In this document: piece by piece, positions 10,444 to 23,900 of the stretch
How the letters are laid out: each line of letters opens with the position of its first letter
How positions within the stretch are numbered: the stretch's first letter is position 1
From: Caenorhabditis remanei
Taxonomy: Eukaryota > Nematoda > Chromadorea > Rhabditida > Rhabditidae
Direction of reading: 5' to 3'
DNA: 64,000 nucleotides
Assembly (NCBI RefSeq): GCF_010183535.1
Contig: NC_071328.1
Span: 12,090,001-12,154,000 of the forward strand
Position numbers and translations under genes: made by a program
Notes under the pieces: generated by a model
Databases searched by the model: none
Seen by the model: the letters and a program-made list of their open reading frames with translations, nothing else
Told to the model about the DNA's origin: nothing

Positions 10444-12118
10444 GGTTTACAACTGTTCCAGTCATTGAGGTCGGTGTTCTCACGGTGTGACTGTCACATA
10501 GTGAATATACACATCAAATTTCAGGTCATCACATATCTGTCATCTCTGACTATGTCTTTGCTAATTGACATAGTTTACAACTTTCCCATAACCCATTAAG
10601 GATCGTAAAGGTGCTCACACTATAACTATGCGTCATGTCTCTACCCATAATCCTCACTCTTCCTCTTTTGCAAATTACTGATCGGTGACCAGTTCTCTGC
10701 TCTCCCTTTCCCAAAATGAATTCTTCTTCTTCATTCCCTCTCTTCGCTCTTCCCCACCTCATGCAAGGATTATGCTTCAAGCAAATGGATGGGTTTGATC
10801 TGTAAGTTTTTCATTTCTTTTCAAGATAAACAGACATATTCTGAATCTGTTGCAATTTTCCTCAACTTATCTATTTTCCAGTATCTGCTGGACTCTCGGA
10901 AACAAGATTGCCACTGAAGCTGTCTCCCTCCACAAGTACTCTACACCTGATCTCCATGTCACAATCACCTGGGATAGTGGCCGATTCAATTCTCAATTCT
11001 ACCATTTCAATGAGAATGGAAAAGTTGTTGGAATGTGGAATATTCAATCGAAAAATAAGAAACGACCAAGAAATATGAAACACATTGGAGCGGATTCAGT
11101 TGTGATCCAGTGAGTTTTTGTAATTTTTTTCTCAAATTTAACAAATTCTTTATATTTTCAGCACTTATCCGTCCTCTTCCATCACGGATATCCACTCCTC
11201 CAACCCAATCTCCACAACCACTGCACTGATGGATCATTTCAAGAAGATCTACCGAAAAGTCAACTATAGTATCCGATTTGAAGGCGTCGACTTGGGAGAA
11301 CATGCCCTGTACAAATGGAAACATCTCAGTGAAGCTTCTAAAATCGAGTTGATCGATTCAAATGTTTATCCCCATCATATCCAAGAGTTCCAGTCGATGC
11401 TCCGCCCACAGCAGGAGTTATTAATTGAGAGAGGATCAGTGAAGTTGGAGAATTGTCCGAAAGTGAAGAAGATCACAATCAATGCATCCAAATACTTCAC
11501 TGCCAACAAATTCAATAACTATGATTGTGAGCAGTTAGAAGTACGGAGATACACTATCAACCACAATGATTATGTTGAATTTCTGACCGAATGGATGGGT
11601 GGAAGTCATAAAAATCTCAAGACGTTCACTCTCTTCGATGCCGACAAAGGCTGGTTGATTTATAGATTGAAGCCATTCAAATATGAAGGAGAAGTAAAGA
11701 TGTTTTATGAGAGGTCAGTATCTTTTTCTTCTGTTTTTGAAAAATACCTCATTATTTCAATCTATAAACTAAATTCATATGTTTTCAGTGATTCCGGATT
11801 GATCGACTGCTCGGAAGGATACTATATCATGAGAAACGACGGAACTCTGGGTACACTCGTCTTCAATGAGAATGGAGTCATGCAATTCGTCGTTTGGCTA
11901 TGAGTTGGGAAGATTTTCTGTTTTTTTGTTGTTTTTATAATAATTGTTTGTAATATTTTGTAATTCTAATAATCTGTATTATCTTGAGATTTAAAATCTA
12001 ATAAACTAGTCAAAATTTTTTTCGGTATTTTCTTTTCACACCCTGTGAGATTCTAGGCCACCACAAATATACTGAACTCCCTATCATTTGGATTTCTAGG
12101 CGACCGTTGAGAATCCAA
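10444..12118. repeat. Right arm of large inverted duplication
   Basis: Reverse-complement partner of 8437-10103, about 1.68 kb. It includes the F-box gene, its introns, its 3' flank with the TAATCTGTATTATC stretch, and the block GAGATTCTAGGCCACCACA near the outer edge. Confidence 0.95.
10716..11903 (+). CDS. F-box protein, FBXB-like, right copy of inverted pair
   Basis: Mirror copy of the gene at 8644-9831. Exons are about 10716-10800, 10883-11111, 11161-11714 and 11790-11903. The F-box at residues 7-45 is built from FPLFALPHLMQGLCFKQMD joined to LICWTLGNKIATEAV. The FBA_2-like region occupies most of the remainder, ending in FNENGVMQFVVWL. The reading frame and all GT..AG sites are intact. 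Its promoter is the 340-bp spacer plus the mirrored arm sequence, so both copies probably share expression. Confidence 0.82.
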
Positions 12119-12184
12119 AAAGTTCAAATCTATCGTAAATTTATTCATATCATACCAAAAAGAAAAATACAGAAGAGTAAAATC

Positions 12185-14189
12185 TCATCCTTTTTTTCTC
12201 GGAACAGTCGCCGTCGGCGTCACTGGAAGAAGTCCATGAGAACCGACGCGTTTCTTCGAGTTGGTCGACGATTCCGGCTTCTCCTTCTTCCCTTTTTCCT
12301 TCTTCCGATGATGACCTGCCGTCTTCGTCTTCTTAAGTTTATCACTGCTTCTATTCGTTCTCTGTTCCGTATCCTTGATTTCTTTCGATTTCACATCAGA
12401 TCCCTTTCCATGAGTATGTGGTTCACGAGCTGTGTGAGTGTTATGACGTTTCTTCTGATCCTTGGAATCTTTTGGTTCACGGAATTCCTTGGATCTTTCC
12501 GTCTTCTTCTCCTTTTCTTTCTTGGATCTCGATCTGACTTCTATCTTCTTTTCCTCTTCTTTTTTCTTCTCCAACTCCTTCTTTTTATCCTCATTCGACT
12601 CATTATCCTTCTCCTTTTTCTTCTCATCTTCGGTATCGCCAACTCCTTCTTCTTTCTGTGCGTTGACTTGCTGAAAAGTTCTCAATATAGAGCATTTACA
12701 CTTCTTGAAAACTCACATCAGCTCCCACAGATCCCCACGGTAGCTTCAAAAGAGCTTTCACAATGAACTGATCTCCACCAGGAACATCTTTGACATTCGG
12801 ACGGAATGCCTCTTCAAACATCGTCAGCGTCGACTTCTCATCCATCAATTTCTCCATGGAACGTGGCTTTTTCATGTATTTCTTCTTGATAGGATCCATC
12901 TCACTCTTCTTCTTCCGCAAGTCGTCATAATCCATTGGATCCGTGTGCTTTGCCTTGATGTCAACCATCATTTTTGCCAAATGTTCGTACATCATCCAAT
13001 AGTTCGGACGGCAGGCGTAATCAAGAGTTTTTAGGTGTTGGTGGATTGGATCGAGGGCTTTAGTTAGTCTGGAAAGAAGCAAAAAGAGTTATCGGGAGAG
13101 AGGAATTGAACCATGGATATGCGCCACAGTGCACCACTTCAGGAAAACTCACGGATTGCTGTTGAGTGCCGCATCGAATCGATCCTGTTTCAAGACCTCA
13201 ATCCTATCCGGATTCACAACATCAGCCCATGGAAGTTCGACTCTCAACTCGACAATCATGTACAACCAAGCCCAAAGATCATCGACTCGTCCTTGTTCCC
13301 TACGGAGATGCATACGTGGAGAACAGTAACGATAGGTTCCACGGAAGCGGCACTGCAAATAGAAGAGAATAGGGTACTGTAGGATTACTGTACTTACAGA
13401 GTCTCTGGGGTGACGGATAACGAATTTCTTTGAGAAATCTTCATGGAACATTCCGAATTGTCGTCCCATTCCGAAATCAATCAGGAATATAATAGGGGAC
13501 TCTTCGTTATAGTCTAACGTGACATTACATGGTTTCAGGTCTCGATGGATGTAGCATTTCTCGTGGAGCTGGAAAACAACTGTTTTATTATTAAAAGAAA
13601 GAAAAAGAAAAATAATTCTCGGGGGGTCAGAAAATCAAAACCCGATCAGTTGCACGGCGGCCAAAATGTTGCCGGCTGCGTCACTCGAGTTCCAGCACAG
13701 TACCGACAAATGAAAGTGAGAAAGATTGGGGAAACTTGGGAAAACTCACCGCTTTCACAGCCAACAAGCTACGAATCGCAAGACGAAGAATCGTGGAATC
13801 CGAGAATTTCCCTTTGAGACCATTATATACTTTCTGTAAATCCATCCCACACAACGTCATGACAACGAATCGATAATCGGGTTCAGATCCATTATCCAAC
13901 AGTTGAATTGCACACTTGACACCAGCCATTGCACGCATCACTTCCACCTCAATCTTCAGAATCGAATCCTTTCCCTCTCCAGATTTCTCCAATTTTATTG
14001 CTGCATCCGACCCGTCATTGATGTTCACGACATGCATCACTTTTCCGAATGCACCCGATCCGAGCACTGTGACTGGATGCCATTTGTTTCGGATCGGCTG
14101 AAAATTCAGATGAATGGGAAGTCCTCGGAACCAAAACTGACCACAGTCATATCAATTTTGAGACTCGGTGGTTTCTCTTCACTCGCCAT
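12185..14189 (-). CDS. Tau-tubulin-kinase-like / CK1-superfamily protein kinase
   Basis: This is a Ser/Thr kinase of the worm-expanded TTBKL group of the casein kinase 1 superfamily; many members are expressed in the male germline. It begins [14 protein letters not shown] at 14189. Visible motifs are the glycine loop LGSGAFGKV, the catalytic lysine in AIKLEK, the catalytic loop [11 protein letters not shown] and DFG in [12 protein letters not shown]. The TTBKL signature GTYRYCSPR and the [12 protein letters not shown] helix are also present. The C-terminus beyond the kinase fold is a long Lys/Glu-rich, then Lys/Arg-rich disordered tail ending at 12185-12187, which could carry nuclear or microtubule affinity. 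All canonical catalytic residues are present, so it should be active. Confidence 0.9.
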
Positions 14190-14492
14190 TATTCTCTGAT
14201 GAACACTTTTTTTGTATATTCCAATGAAAAGGGCGTGTACGAATATCAGAAAAATTTCTTGAAACTGAAGGAAGAGACGGAGGAATCGAAGCTTATGTAG
14301 TGGTTGTGATGTGGCTCGTCATGGTTTTTCAAAGTTTTTTTTTGACCGGGATGTCACGTAAATACAATTTAATATCTGAAAAACACGAGTCTTGCGACCG
14401 TTTTCTAGAATGAATTTTCCAAACGTTCGTTATTCAGGATTTCACGACTTGCAATTTGTACCCAGCTCGCTGCGAAGGTCCACTTGCTCGGT
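14190..14492. other. Upstream region of the kinase gene
   Basis: This is the 5' flank of the minus-strand kinase. No coding or RNA gene is evident. Confidence 0.4.
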
Positions 14493-14580
14493 GTCTTCGT
14501 GGTGCAGCTCGGATCGTTTTTGAGCGCCGGGCAAGTGACCGGAGTTCGAACCCCACACCCTCAAAACTTTTTTCTTTTTT
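14493..14580 (+). ncRNA. tRNA-like Pol III element, degenerate
   Basis: It contains an A-box-like word (TGGTGCAGCTCGG at 14500-14512), a perfect B-box (AGTTCGAACC around 14543-14552) with correct spacing, and a T-rich terminator. The 5' and 3' ends do not pair into an acceptor stem and the T stem is poor. It is therefore not a functional tRNA; a tRNA-derived pseudogene or SINE-like remnant is likely. Confidence 0.45.
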
Positions 14581-14940
14581 GTTTCTGCTCGCATTCCCTT
14601 CTCTCTTGTCACCTGTTAATAAATCTAATCATTATCATTATAATCATCTCGGAGAGTTCTCTCTTTCAACCCTTCTCTCTCTCTCCCCGCATCATCATCA
14701 TCATTTTCCATTCGTTCCTATGCGCCCTCCTCATCCTCTCAACCAGCTTATGATGTACTATGTGTCAGTTGTTCATTCTTCTTTTCTTCCTTTCCTCCCC
14801 TCTCTAAAAGTGGGCGTGGCCTGTGACTTCTTTCTCTGTCTGGGAATACTCGGGCACTTGTTTCCCTTTCTCCGCTCTTTCTTACTTCTTCCCATTGGTT
14901 TCAGCAGTTCAAGAAGGGCCCTTTTTGGCCAAATGTGTCG
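14581..14940 (+). promoter_or_regulatory. Upstream region of the NG2-like gene
   Basis: Pyrimidine-rich DNA with repeated CATCATCAT and TCTCTCTC. It ends in a good AG acceptor near 14902 (GGTTTCAG) that could be the SL1 trans-splice site, 38 nt before the chosen ATG at 14941. An ATG at 14933 is out of frame and stops at once. No gene is apparent. Confidence 0.4.
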
Positions 14941-17900
14941 ATGACTTTTCTCGCACTCATATCACTTATCACCTCTCCACTCACTTTTGATCTACAAATC
15001 AATGGTCCCTCATCAAATCCCGCCCCAATTATTCTGACAACACCATCGAAAAACCTATCGTTATCTGTCCATGATGGTCATATCTACGCAGATTCTATTC
15101 CTGTATCAGCTATCACTGAAAACGAGACAACCTCATTCTCACTGAAATGTATCTCTCACATTTCACTTCATTTCCAGTCTCCACATGCTAATTCTCTCGT
15201 TTATTCACCTACATTATGCTCGGCACCCAATATTGGTAAGGTTTCGGATTTGCTAAAAATTATTTTAAAATTAATATAAAAACTGTAAATATGGGTGTTG
15301 GCTGATGTCATCAAAACCGGATACTCATCGGAAATGAGTAATCTAGGAAGGTAAATTTAGCTCTTTGTAACTTGATCTACATTGTGAAATTCCAATTTTC
15401 CTGACGAAAATGTACATCCGGATTTACATTTAAACAAAAATATTTTATTAATAAACATCAAAATAAGAAAAATCTATTCCGCAGAACTTGTGTAGTTTCA
15501 CTGAAAATCCTCCAACTTTGAGAACGTCTCACAGAATCAGAAAACGTTACTATTCTTGAATTTTAAAATGTGTTATAGAACAAGTTTAGCTCTCTATTTT
15601 TGTAGTTGACAACTTTTTGATAACTTTCCAAACTTTTGAGATATGAAAGTTCGAAGTTAATAATCTTACTAGGTAAGGCCCCCAAGTGACTGTGGAGTTA
15701 TATCTCGTTTTTCTCGAATTCCAAACCTCGAGGGCAAAAACTGAATATATATTTGGAATTAGCGTTTTTTCAGCTTTCCAATAATATAAGTCACGTCCTA
15801 TAACTCTACGGTCACTCGCGGGCCTTCCCTAGTTAGCGCTCGTCAATCTATTTTTCCTTCACACAGTTTCAGCTACATATCTTTGAACGCGCATATCTCA
15901 AAAACTAGAAAAGCTAGAAAAAAGTTGTCAACTACAAAAATGAAGACTGAGAATTAAGCGTTCTAACATCACAAAAATATAAACGCTGGGATCAATGAAA
16001 GCAGAGGTACAAAACATCAAAATAGAGCAATTTTCCGCTGAAAATGTCAAAACTGAGCACTTCCAAGTCTAGAACGAAAAACTCAAAAACGTTTTTTCGC
16101 TATTTTTGTAACTTTCCAAGTTATCCCAGTTATCCCCTTGTTTTTATATCTGTCATCTCCAAAACTGATGGATGAATTTCCAATGATCTCCTCTCCTCCC
16201 TCTTCATTCTTGTTCATCAATTGTTTATTACGGGAACAGAAACAAAACAAGCAAAAAGAGCCCCGAAGAGCAAGAGATGCTCCAAATGCTCCAATAGTAC
16301 TCTTTTTCTCATTTCCGGCGGCACCGCCAAAAGTCTTCAAAAGGAGCCAAATGGAGGAAACTAAAGTGCTCTTTTTGTTTGGAGGAGCCGTCTTACGGAT
16401 TCTGAAAAAAAGAATTCAAGAGAACAGAAGAGAAATCGAGAAAAAGTTTTTTTTTTCAATTCCAGATTTATGAGATTGCTTTTTGCTTGACAGATTGCAG
16501 GATATATCTTCATGGGATTTATTTTGCCACGTTCCGACAAAAAAACTTTTTTTGCACAAAAATTTTTTCCTTGAAAAAGAGGTGAAATGAGAAGAGAAAA
16601 ATCTTGTAGATATCGAGTTTCAAACGGGGTGAAAAGAGCAAAAAAGATGAATCGAACACTTGAATTTCAACGGTATCTTACCTACATGACAAGGGGAGAA
16701 TGGGTGGCTTTGAAGGGACAACTTTAAGAGTTTATAGCAGAAAACCATTGATTTGAAAACTTTCAATTTTTAGTTATTGGATAGAAAAAGTCTTGATCTA
16801 CAATTTTGTAGTTGGAAGTTTTTCGATAGCTTTTCAAGGTCTCGAGATATAGACCTGTAAAGGTAGGCACTTGAAACAGGTAGAGGGAAGAGGAGAGAGA
16901 CGCAGAGAAACGAGAACGGCTGGCTTCTGTGCGTCTCTCACTATCTCAACATTTCAGCCGTCTGTATTCCAAGACGTATATCTCGAAAACTAGAGGAGCT
17001 ATCGAAAAACTTCCAACTGCAAAAATGTAGTTCAAGACTTTTTCTATCCAATAAACTACAAAACAACAACTTTCGAAATAATGGTTTTCAGCTACAAGCT
17101 TTTAAAGTTGATATTCAAAAAACGTTTCAGCTCGTTGCAGGGTTACTTGCGCTTCAAAATAACCCATTTTCCGCTTTTTCAGCTACAGTAGTCTACGGAT
17201 CTCATAAAGTTAGCATCACCTCGAGAGAATCTTTACTAAACCTCATTCTGACTAATTAGCTCGGAAGTGTTGTCAAGTGTCAACACATGTCTTTTCTCTT
17301 CTGTTTATACTTGCACTTGGACACATTTTGTAAATTCTCCCCTCTTCTTATACTTATGTTTTATGAGCCATGTGTTAGAGAAGGAATTTCATGAAAGAAA
17401 ATGAGAATATATGTTATATGTGTAGTGAAAAGTTTTGTTTACAGGGCTCACGATCAACGAGACCGCTCTGAAAGGATGTATGTTCGATATCACTCAATCC
17501 AACTCGATCATGACTCAAAGGATATGTGGGTATGTGTTCGAAAACGTTTTACAAAAATATAAGTGGGCCGGGCCGGGGATCGATCCCGGGACCTCTCGCA
17601 CCCTAAGCGAGAATCATACCACTAGACCACCCGGCCACGAATCGGTTACTTCCGTGGTGACATTATCACAATATTCCTGGTGACACCGCGCCCGTGGCCA
17701 AATGGCGCAACCGGTAGACGTTTTGCTCGCCACAAAACTGACAAGGGTTCGACTCCCAGTGACTTTTTTCCTTTTTTTCTTCTTTTTCTAATTCTTTTGA
17801 GAATGTAACACGTGTGCCCTATCATCCAAAACCATGAATAATGGGCGGTCTCGTTTGCACTCAATCATCGTCTCTCTGTCCGACTCAACTCATCTCATTT

Positions 17901-20900
17901 TTCCTTCTTCTTCCAACATCTTGAAGCAATCATCTCTACCCACTCTCTTCATATCACCCACTATTTCTCTCCATTATTATGATCTCTATAATTCTGCGTC
18001 TCTCACTATCACACACTGTCTCACTGGTTTAAAGAAAGTGATGATAGTGAGTGAGAGAGAAGTCAAGAATTGAGAGATTTAGACAGAGAATGGGATAGAA
18101 AGTGAAGAAGGAAGAATTTGATACTTTGTGGTCCGATAAAATTGGCACATTGAGTGGAGAAAAGGGGGATTTATGGGGTGGTGGTGGAGAGATGAATGGG
18201 ACGGACGGCGGCGAAAAGTTGTTTGTTGTGAAGAAAAAGATGAAAGAGATTGGTCAAAAATAACTAGAGGTAATAGGAAAAAGGGAATGGATTCTGGAGA
18301 ATTCGAATATTCAGAAAGCAAGGTGTTGTTAAAGATTGAGGGACAGAAATAACACAGATGACGTGGGGGATTCTGAATTCTGAACTCTAGATCTGAAATT
18401 CCGGACTCCTAAAATCCAATACAGAAGGAAAATTACAGTAAATCTTTAATTCAAATATTAAATTTTCCAGAATCGACTCGAAAAATGCTGCGAAAAATCC
18501 AGAAAAAGGACCGATATATGTCGCGGAACCAGTTGAAGTATACCAGCATCTCGAAAAACAAAATATATGAAATTTTCAGCTAAACGAAGGAGGATCAATG
18601 CCATTACAATGGAAAAATGTGTATTTTATGCCGAGTAGTCAGGAAGTCAACGTTTCACACACTGATATCTTTTTCACGGTTAGTGACCACTAAGGGTGCA
18701 ACTTTCAGAGCACTTAAATCTTTTTAAACTGATGAAAAACTATTGAATTTTATAATCATTTGATAGACCAAGTCTAGGTCTTTATTTTCGTAGTTTAAAG
18801 TTTTTTGATAGCTATTTTAGTTTTTGAGATACGCGTCTTTAAAGATAGTCAGTTGACTAGGGCGAGAGAGAAAGAAGGAGACGCAGAGAAACGCGACTGT
18901 CTGACTTCTCTGCGCCCTCTCTCTGCGATGTATACTGTATATAAAACCTATCCATTTACAGATAGTAGAAAGTGCAAAACATGGAGAAATTCGGATAGAT
19001 GACGTGGTCACAAGTTCGTTCACATATGCACAACTGCTAGCGCGACGAGTCATTTATAAGCACGATGGAACTGAAAGCAGAGAGGATCGGTTGTCGTTTC
19101 AGGTAATATTCCCATGAAGTGTCCATTCCAATACGACCTGAATTCCAGATCGAATTCGCTGTGAAACACAAAGAACTCGCATCCGCCGAATCGAAAACTT
19201 ACACTCTCCGAATCAAAATCAACGGAGTGAACGATGCACCAGAACTAGTGAAAAGATCAAAGGATGAGAAATTATTGATTGCTTCGAAAGGAAGTCGAGT
19301 CATCACGAATGAGATTCTTTTGTTGACTGATGCAGATGATAGACCAGAGAAAGTGAGAGTTCAAGTTGTCGAATCGAATGGAGTGCATATCGAAGTACAC
19401 GGACAGAAAGTCAATGAATTCAGTCATAAACAGTTGATTGAGGAGATGGTTTCGTTGGTTGATGAGGGCACCGATTTGGGAAGTGGAAGGATTCGGTGGG
19501 TTGTTAAAATTTTTTTATAGATGTCTGAATCTAATCTACAGTACCGTGCAGTAAGATATAAAATTTGGCATTTTTCAGTTGAAAATGACCAACTTTGAGA
19601 GTGTGTAAAACAATTTCTCTCACAAAATAAATTTTTTATGCATCAAACAGATAAAAAATAGAGCTACATTTTTGTAGTTATCAACTTTTTTCTACGGATA
19701 CTCCCTAGCAAGTTATAGTCATTTTAAAACGAGACGCTCTATTTTACACTGAAATGGAACGATTTGAGGGAGAAATTACTTTGTCGATATGTAACTCTTT
19801 ACAGAGTACTCGTACAAAAAAGTTGTCAACTACAAAAGTTAAGTTCTATTTTTGATCCGTACGATTCATAAAAATTTATACTTTGTGGGACAATCAGTGA
19901 TACCGTAATACCTTCTCAAAGTTGGCCATTTTCAACTGAAATAGGCCAAATTGTACATCTTACTGCACGGTACTGTAGGATTTTTTCAAAGTTGGATAGG
20001 TTTTAAATATCAATTTTTCTTTTTCAGGCTGATCGCCAGAGATGGAGAAGCTAGAAGTGGAGTGGTGATTCTGGAGACTCAAAGTACAAAAGTAGACGTG
20101 AAGCTGGTTCACAATACCGGATTAAAATTGCTACACCATTCGAATTCTCTAATTACAAATAGGTATCACTAGTATAGCAAACACGCTCTACCGAAACTTA
20201 ACTTTTCTATAGAGCGCATTTGCAATCAACCCATTTACCGAAATTTCCAGAGATCTCTCTTTCGAAGCCTCGATCAAAGACATGATTGTCGCGTATCGAA
20301 TCGTCGACATGCCAGATACAGGAGTCGTTGAATGTCTTCAAGAGAATGATGACAAATTCAGTATGTGCACAACATTCACTCAATCACAAGTGAATGAGGA
20401 GCAAGTTCGATTTCGGCATACTAGTCAGAGCTCGTCTCCGAGTGATATGTTCAGTTTTCAGGTAAGTGATGGAATTTTGAAAGAGCGCCATGGGGTCAGA
20501 AAACTTTTGCTGTATTTAGTTTTTGGATATGTTATAGATAAAGTTTAGATCTTCATTTTTATAGTTGACAACTTTTTGATAGCTCTTCTAGTTTTTGAGA
20601 TATGCGCCTTTAAAGATAGGTGATTGATAGAAGTGGACGCAGAGAAGCCAGACACTCTAGCTTCTCTGCGCCCTCTCTCTGCAATGTATACTGTAGATCA
20701 AATCTATCCATTTCAGATAGTAGAAAGTGCGAAACATGGAGAAATTCGGATAGAAAGTGAAAAAATAGAAAAAAAAGTGTTTGCCTCTTTTCCCTCTCGC
20801 AATTTCAGCTACGCATCTTTGAAGGAGCATATCTCAAAAACTAGAAGAGCTAACAAAAAGTTGTCAACTACAAAAATGAAGTTCTAGAATTGTTCTATAA

Positions 20901-23900
20901 GATTTCTCGTTGACTTGAAAACGAGCTCTCGAAAATGATCGATGTTTTTAGGTGGAAGCAGGAGAGTTCGCCTCGATGGTCCACGTCTTCCGAATCGATT
21001 TCATCCCAATGAACATCAAAGTTTTCACTCGTGAACCTTTCGTTCTGAATGGAACTGAAATAATGTGGATCAGCAGACCGAATCTATTCTCTTGGACGTT
21101 TCCCAAAAGTTTCTCTGCCCATAATCTCGTTTATCATATCGATGAACCACCGAAATTAGGTACTCTTTCAAGAAAACTGCCAGCTGGAAAACAGAGAAGA
21201 ATCGGAGTTTCATCGAATTTCACTCAACAGGATATTGATGAGGGATCGATTAGCTACAAACTACACTATCAACAGTACTCGATTGTCAATGATTTCTTCG
21301 TTTTTCGAGTTGTGTCACCTGCTGTTTCTTCGCCACTCCTCAGATTTGATGTGAGTTTTTTTTAATGTTAGGACTGCCTGGGGTCGAATTTTTCGGAAAG
21401 AATTTTTAGATAAGATCAAACTTAGAGATTCATTGTTTACTGATTGCTTCCTCTGCGCCTCTTAGTGGTTCATGTCTCATATCAGAAATTTTCTGAATGT
21501 CAAATAAGTGTTGAAAAAAGGGTCAGGAAAAATATGAGAGCAAACAAAACAGTGTTGAGATGCACTCAGTTCTACTAGCACGTCACTCTTCTTACAACCG
21601 CGCTCTACCGAAATCGAAAAATATTTCGTGCGAAATTGAGAGACTCAGAGAAAATAAGACATTTTTCGAGGGCATTTCAGTGGAGCGCAGTTGTAATAAC
21701 TGTGCCGAGCGAATAACTCTGTTTCAGATCGTGTACGTCCCCAAAGAATCGTCTATCCGACTCGTCAACAAGACCATTGTTGTAAAAGAAGGAGAGATTG
21801 CATCGGTAACTTGTCTATCATTTCTCCACTCTCAATCATATTTTCTGAACTTTCAGATCACCTCCGATTTCCTCTCCCTGTCGACCCCCGATGACTCCAA
21901 CTTTATATTCCGTGTAGTCTCCCCAACTCTCCACGGTCAAATCCGTCTTCAAATCGGTGAAATTCTAAAGAAAGACTCGAATTTCACGAGTGACGACATT
22001 TCAAAACATCGTCTAACCTATTCTCATTCTGGAGATGAAACTCGGTCGGATGAGTGTCGGCTCTTGGCGATTTCTCGTCAGAATCCGATGAGACAAGTCC
22101 CGTTGACATTGAGTTTCTCGATTATTCTTCTGAATGATAATGCACCAAAATTGGCACAGAATGTCACCGTTTATGTAAGTTTTTCACAGGAATACGGTGC
22201 AGAGTTGTGCGGAATTCCGTTTTCCGACTTCCGATTTTCGTTTTGAAAGTTTTACTTCCAACTTCCGACTTCCGTTATTCCATATTGTGGAATTTTCCAA
22301 AAGTACATTTTGCAGAAATACATGAAAAATTGGTCAAAAAGGACAGAAAATAGGCTTTTCTCCACCACAAACGAATTTTCCACTGATTTTCGCGATTTTT
22401 TTTATTTTTCTCTTGGAATTTTGAATTTTTGCGAAAAAAAAACTAATTCCGACTTCCGACTTCCGACTTCCGAATAAGAAAAATCACTTCCGCACAACTC
22501 TGATACGATGCACAAACTTGTTTCAATAGAGCGCGTTTATCACAACACTTATTTCAAAAAACTTTCATTTCCAGATGGTGGAACGAGGAGAACGAGTCCT
22601 CCACCCCTTCCTCCTGCCTTGGATCGACGAAGACGTTGATGCATCAGCCCTACTTTTTGACTTCACTCAAAACAAGGATGCTGCCATTTTATCTACAGTA
22701 TCCCCATACCTCCCACTGACTTCTTTTACTCAACACGATATTGACGAGAGGAAAGTGATGATAAGACATTTGGGACATCATGGAGAGTTTTATATTGGGT
22801 AGGTCACTGCAGTATCCTCACAATGTTACAGTAGCCCTTTTCCAGATACACCGTAAGCGACGGAGCTCATCGTGTCGAAGGAAAAATGCACGTTCTCGCA
22901 GCCAAACCAGATGTTTGGATAGAGAAGTCAGAAATTGTGATGATCTGTGGAGCACACTTCCCTCAAACTATCAGTAAGATCTGATCTTTAAGCCCAGATC
23001 TCACCTCCTTTTGTTGATTTCCAGGACTCTCCTCGAACAATTTGACGGTTCTCACCAACTTGGATGTCCGGCTGGAAGATATTGTATATTCCAGTAATAC
23101 GTCCAGATTTTCCGTTGGAAGTCAACGGAAATCTGCACGAGGATTTAGTCAAAGGGAGATTGAGAACGAGTCAGTTTGGTATTCAGTGCCAAATGAGAAT
23201 GCGGTGGAGAAGTTGAGAGTGGCGGTGGCGGATAGGAATTTGGAAGTTGAGGTTGGTTAGAGTTTTCATTTTGTAGATCAAAACCAGCTCTACATTTTTG
23301 CAGTTGACAACTTTTTGATAGCTATTTCAGATTTTGAGATATAGGCGTTACATACTTTTTTTTTCAGATTTTTCCAAAAGTTGACTAACTTTGGAAGTCT
23401 ATAGCAAAGCTGACATTTAGACGGTTTATTTTAAAATTATACTGGCTATATCAAGCAAGTCTTGAACTACATTTTTGCTGTTGAAAGTATTTTGATAGCT
23501 ACGCCCACTTTTGAGATATTCGCTTCCAAAGATGAGCGCCTAGAAGACAGAGAGAGGTGAGACGCAGAGAATCGATAGTCCCTCCTCGGTTTGCACACTC
23601 TCTCCCCACCCCTTCCTCGCCAAGTACCTACATTCTTTAAATGCGTATATCTCAAGAACTAAAAAAGCTATCAAAAAGTTGTCAACTACAAAAGTGGAGA
23701 TATAGATGTGATGTACACATTCATATAAAATTCAAACTGAAAATATTTATTTCCAGCTCCGTGTCCGCTGTGAAAACTCCCGTGACTCGTTCACCTACCA
23801 ACAACATCGTATGCTACGTGTTCCAGTTGGTGGAGCGGTTCTTATCGATAAAACTCTTCTGGAAATTGCTATGATTGATGCAGAACCTCCGGTTATTTAT

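Noticed and set aside
12107..12766. Long plus-strand frame rich in Phe/Leu/Ser
   Set aside because: Antisense of the Lys/Glu-rich tail of the TTBK-like kinase.
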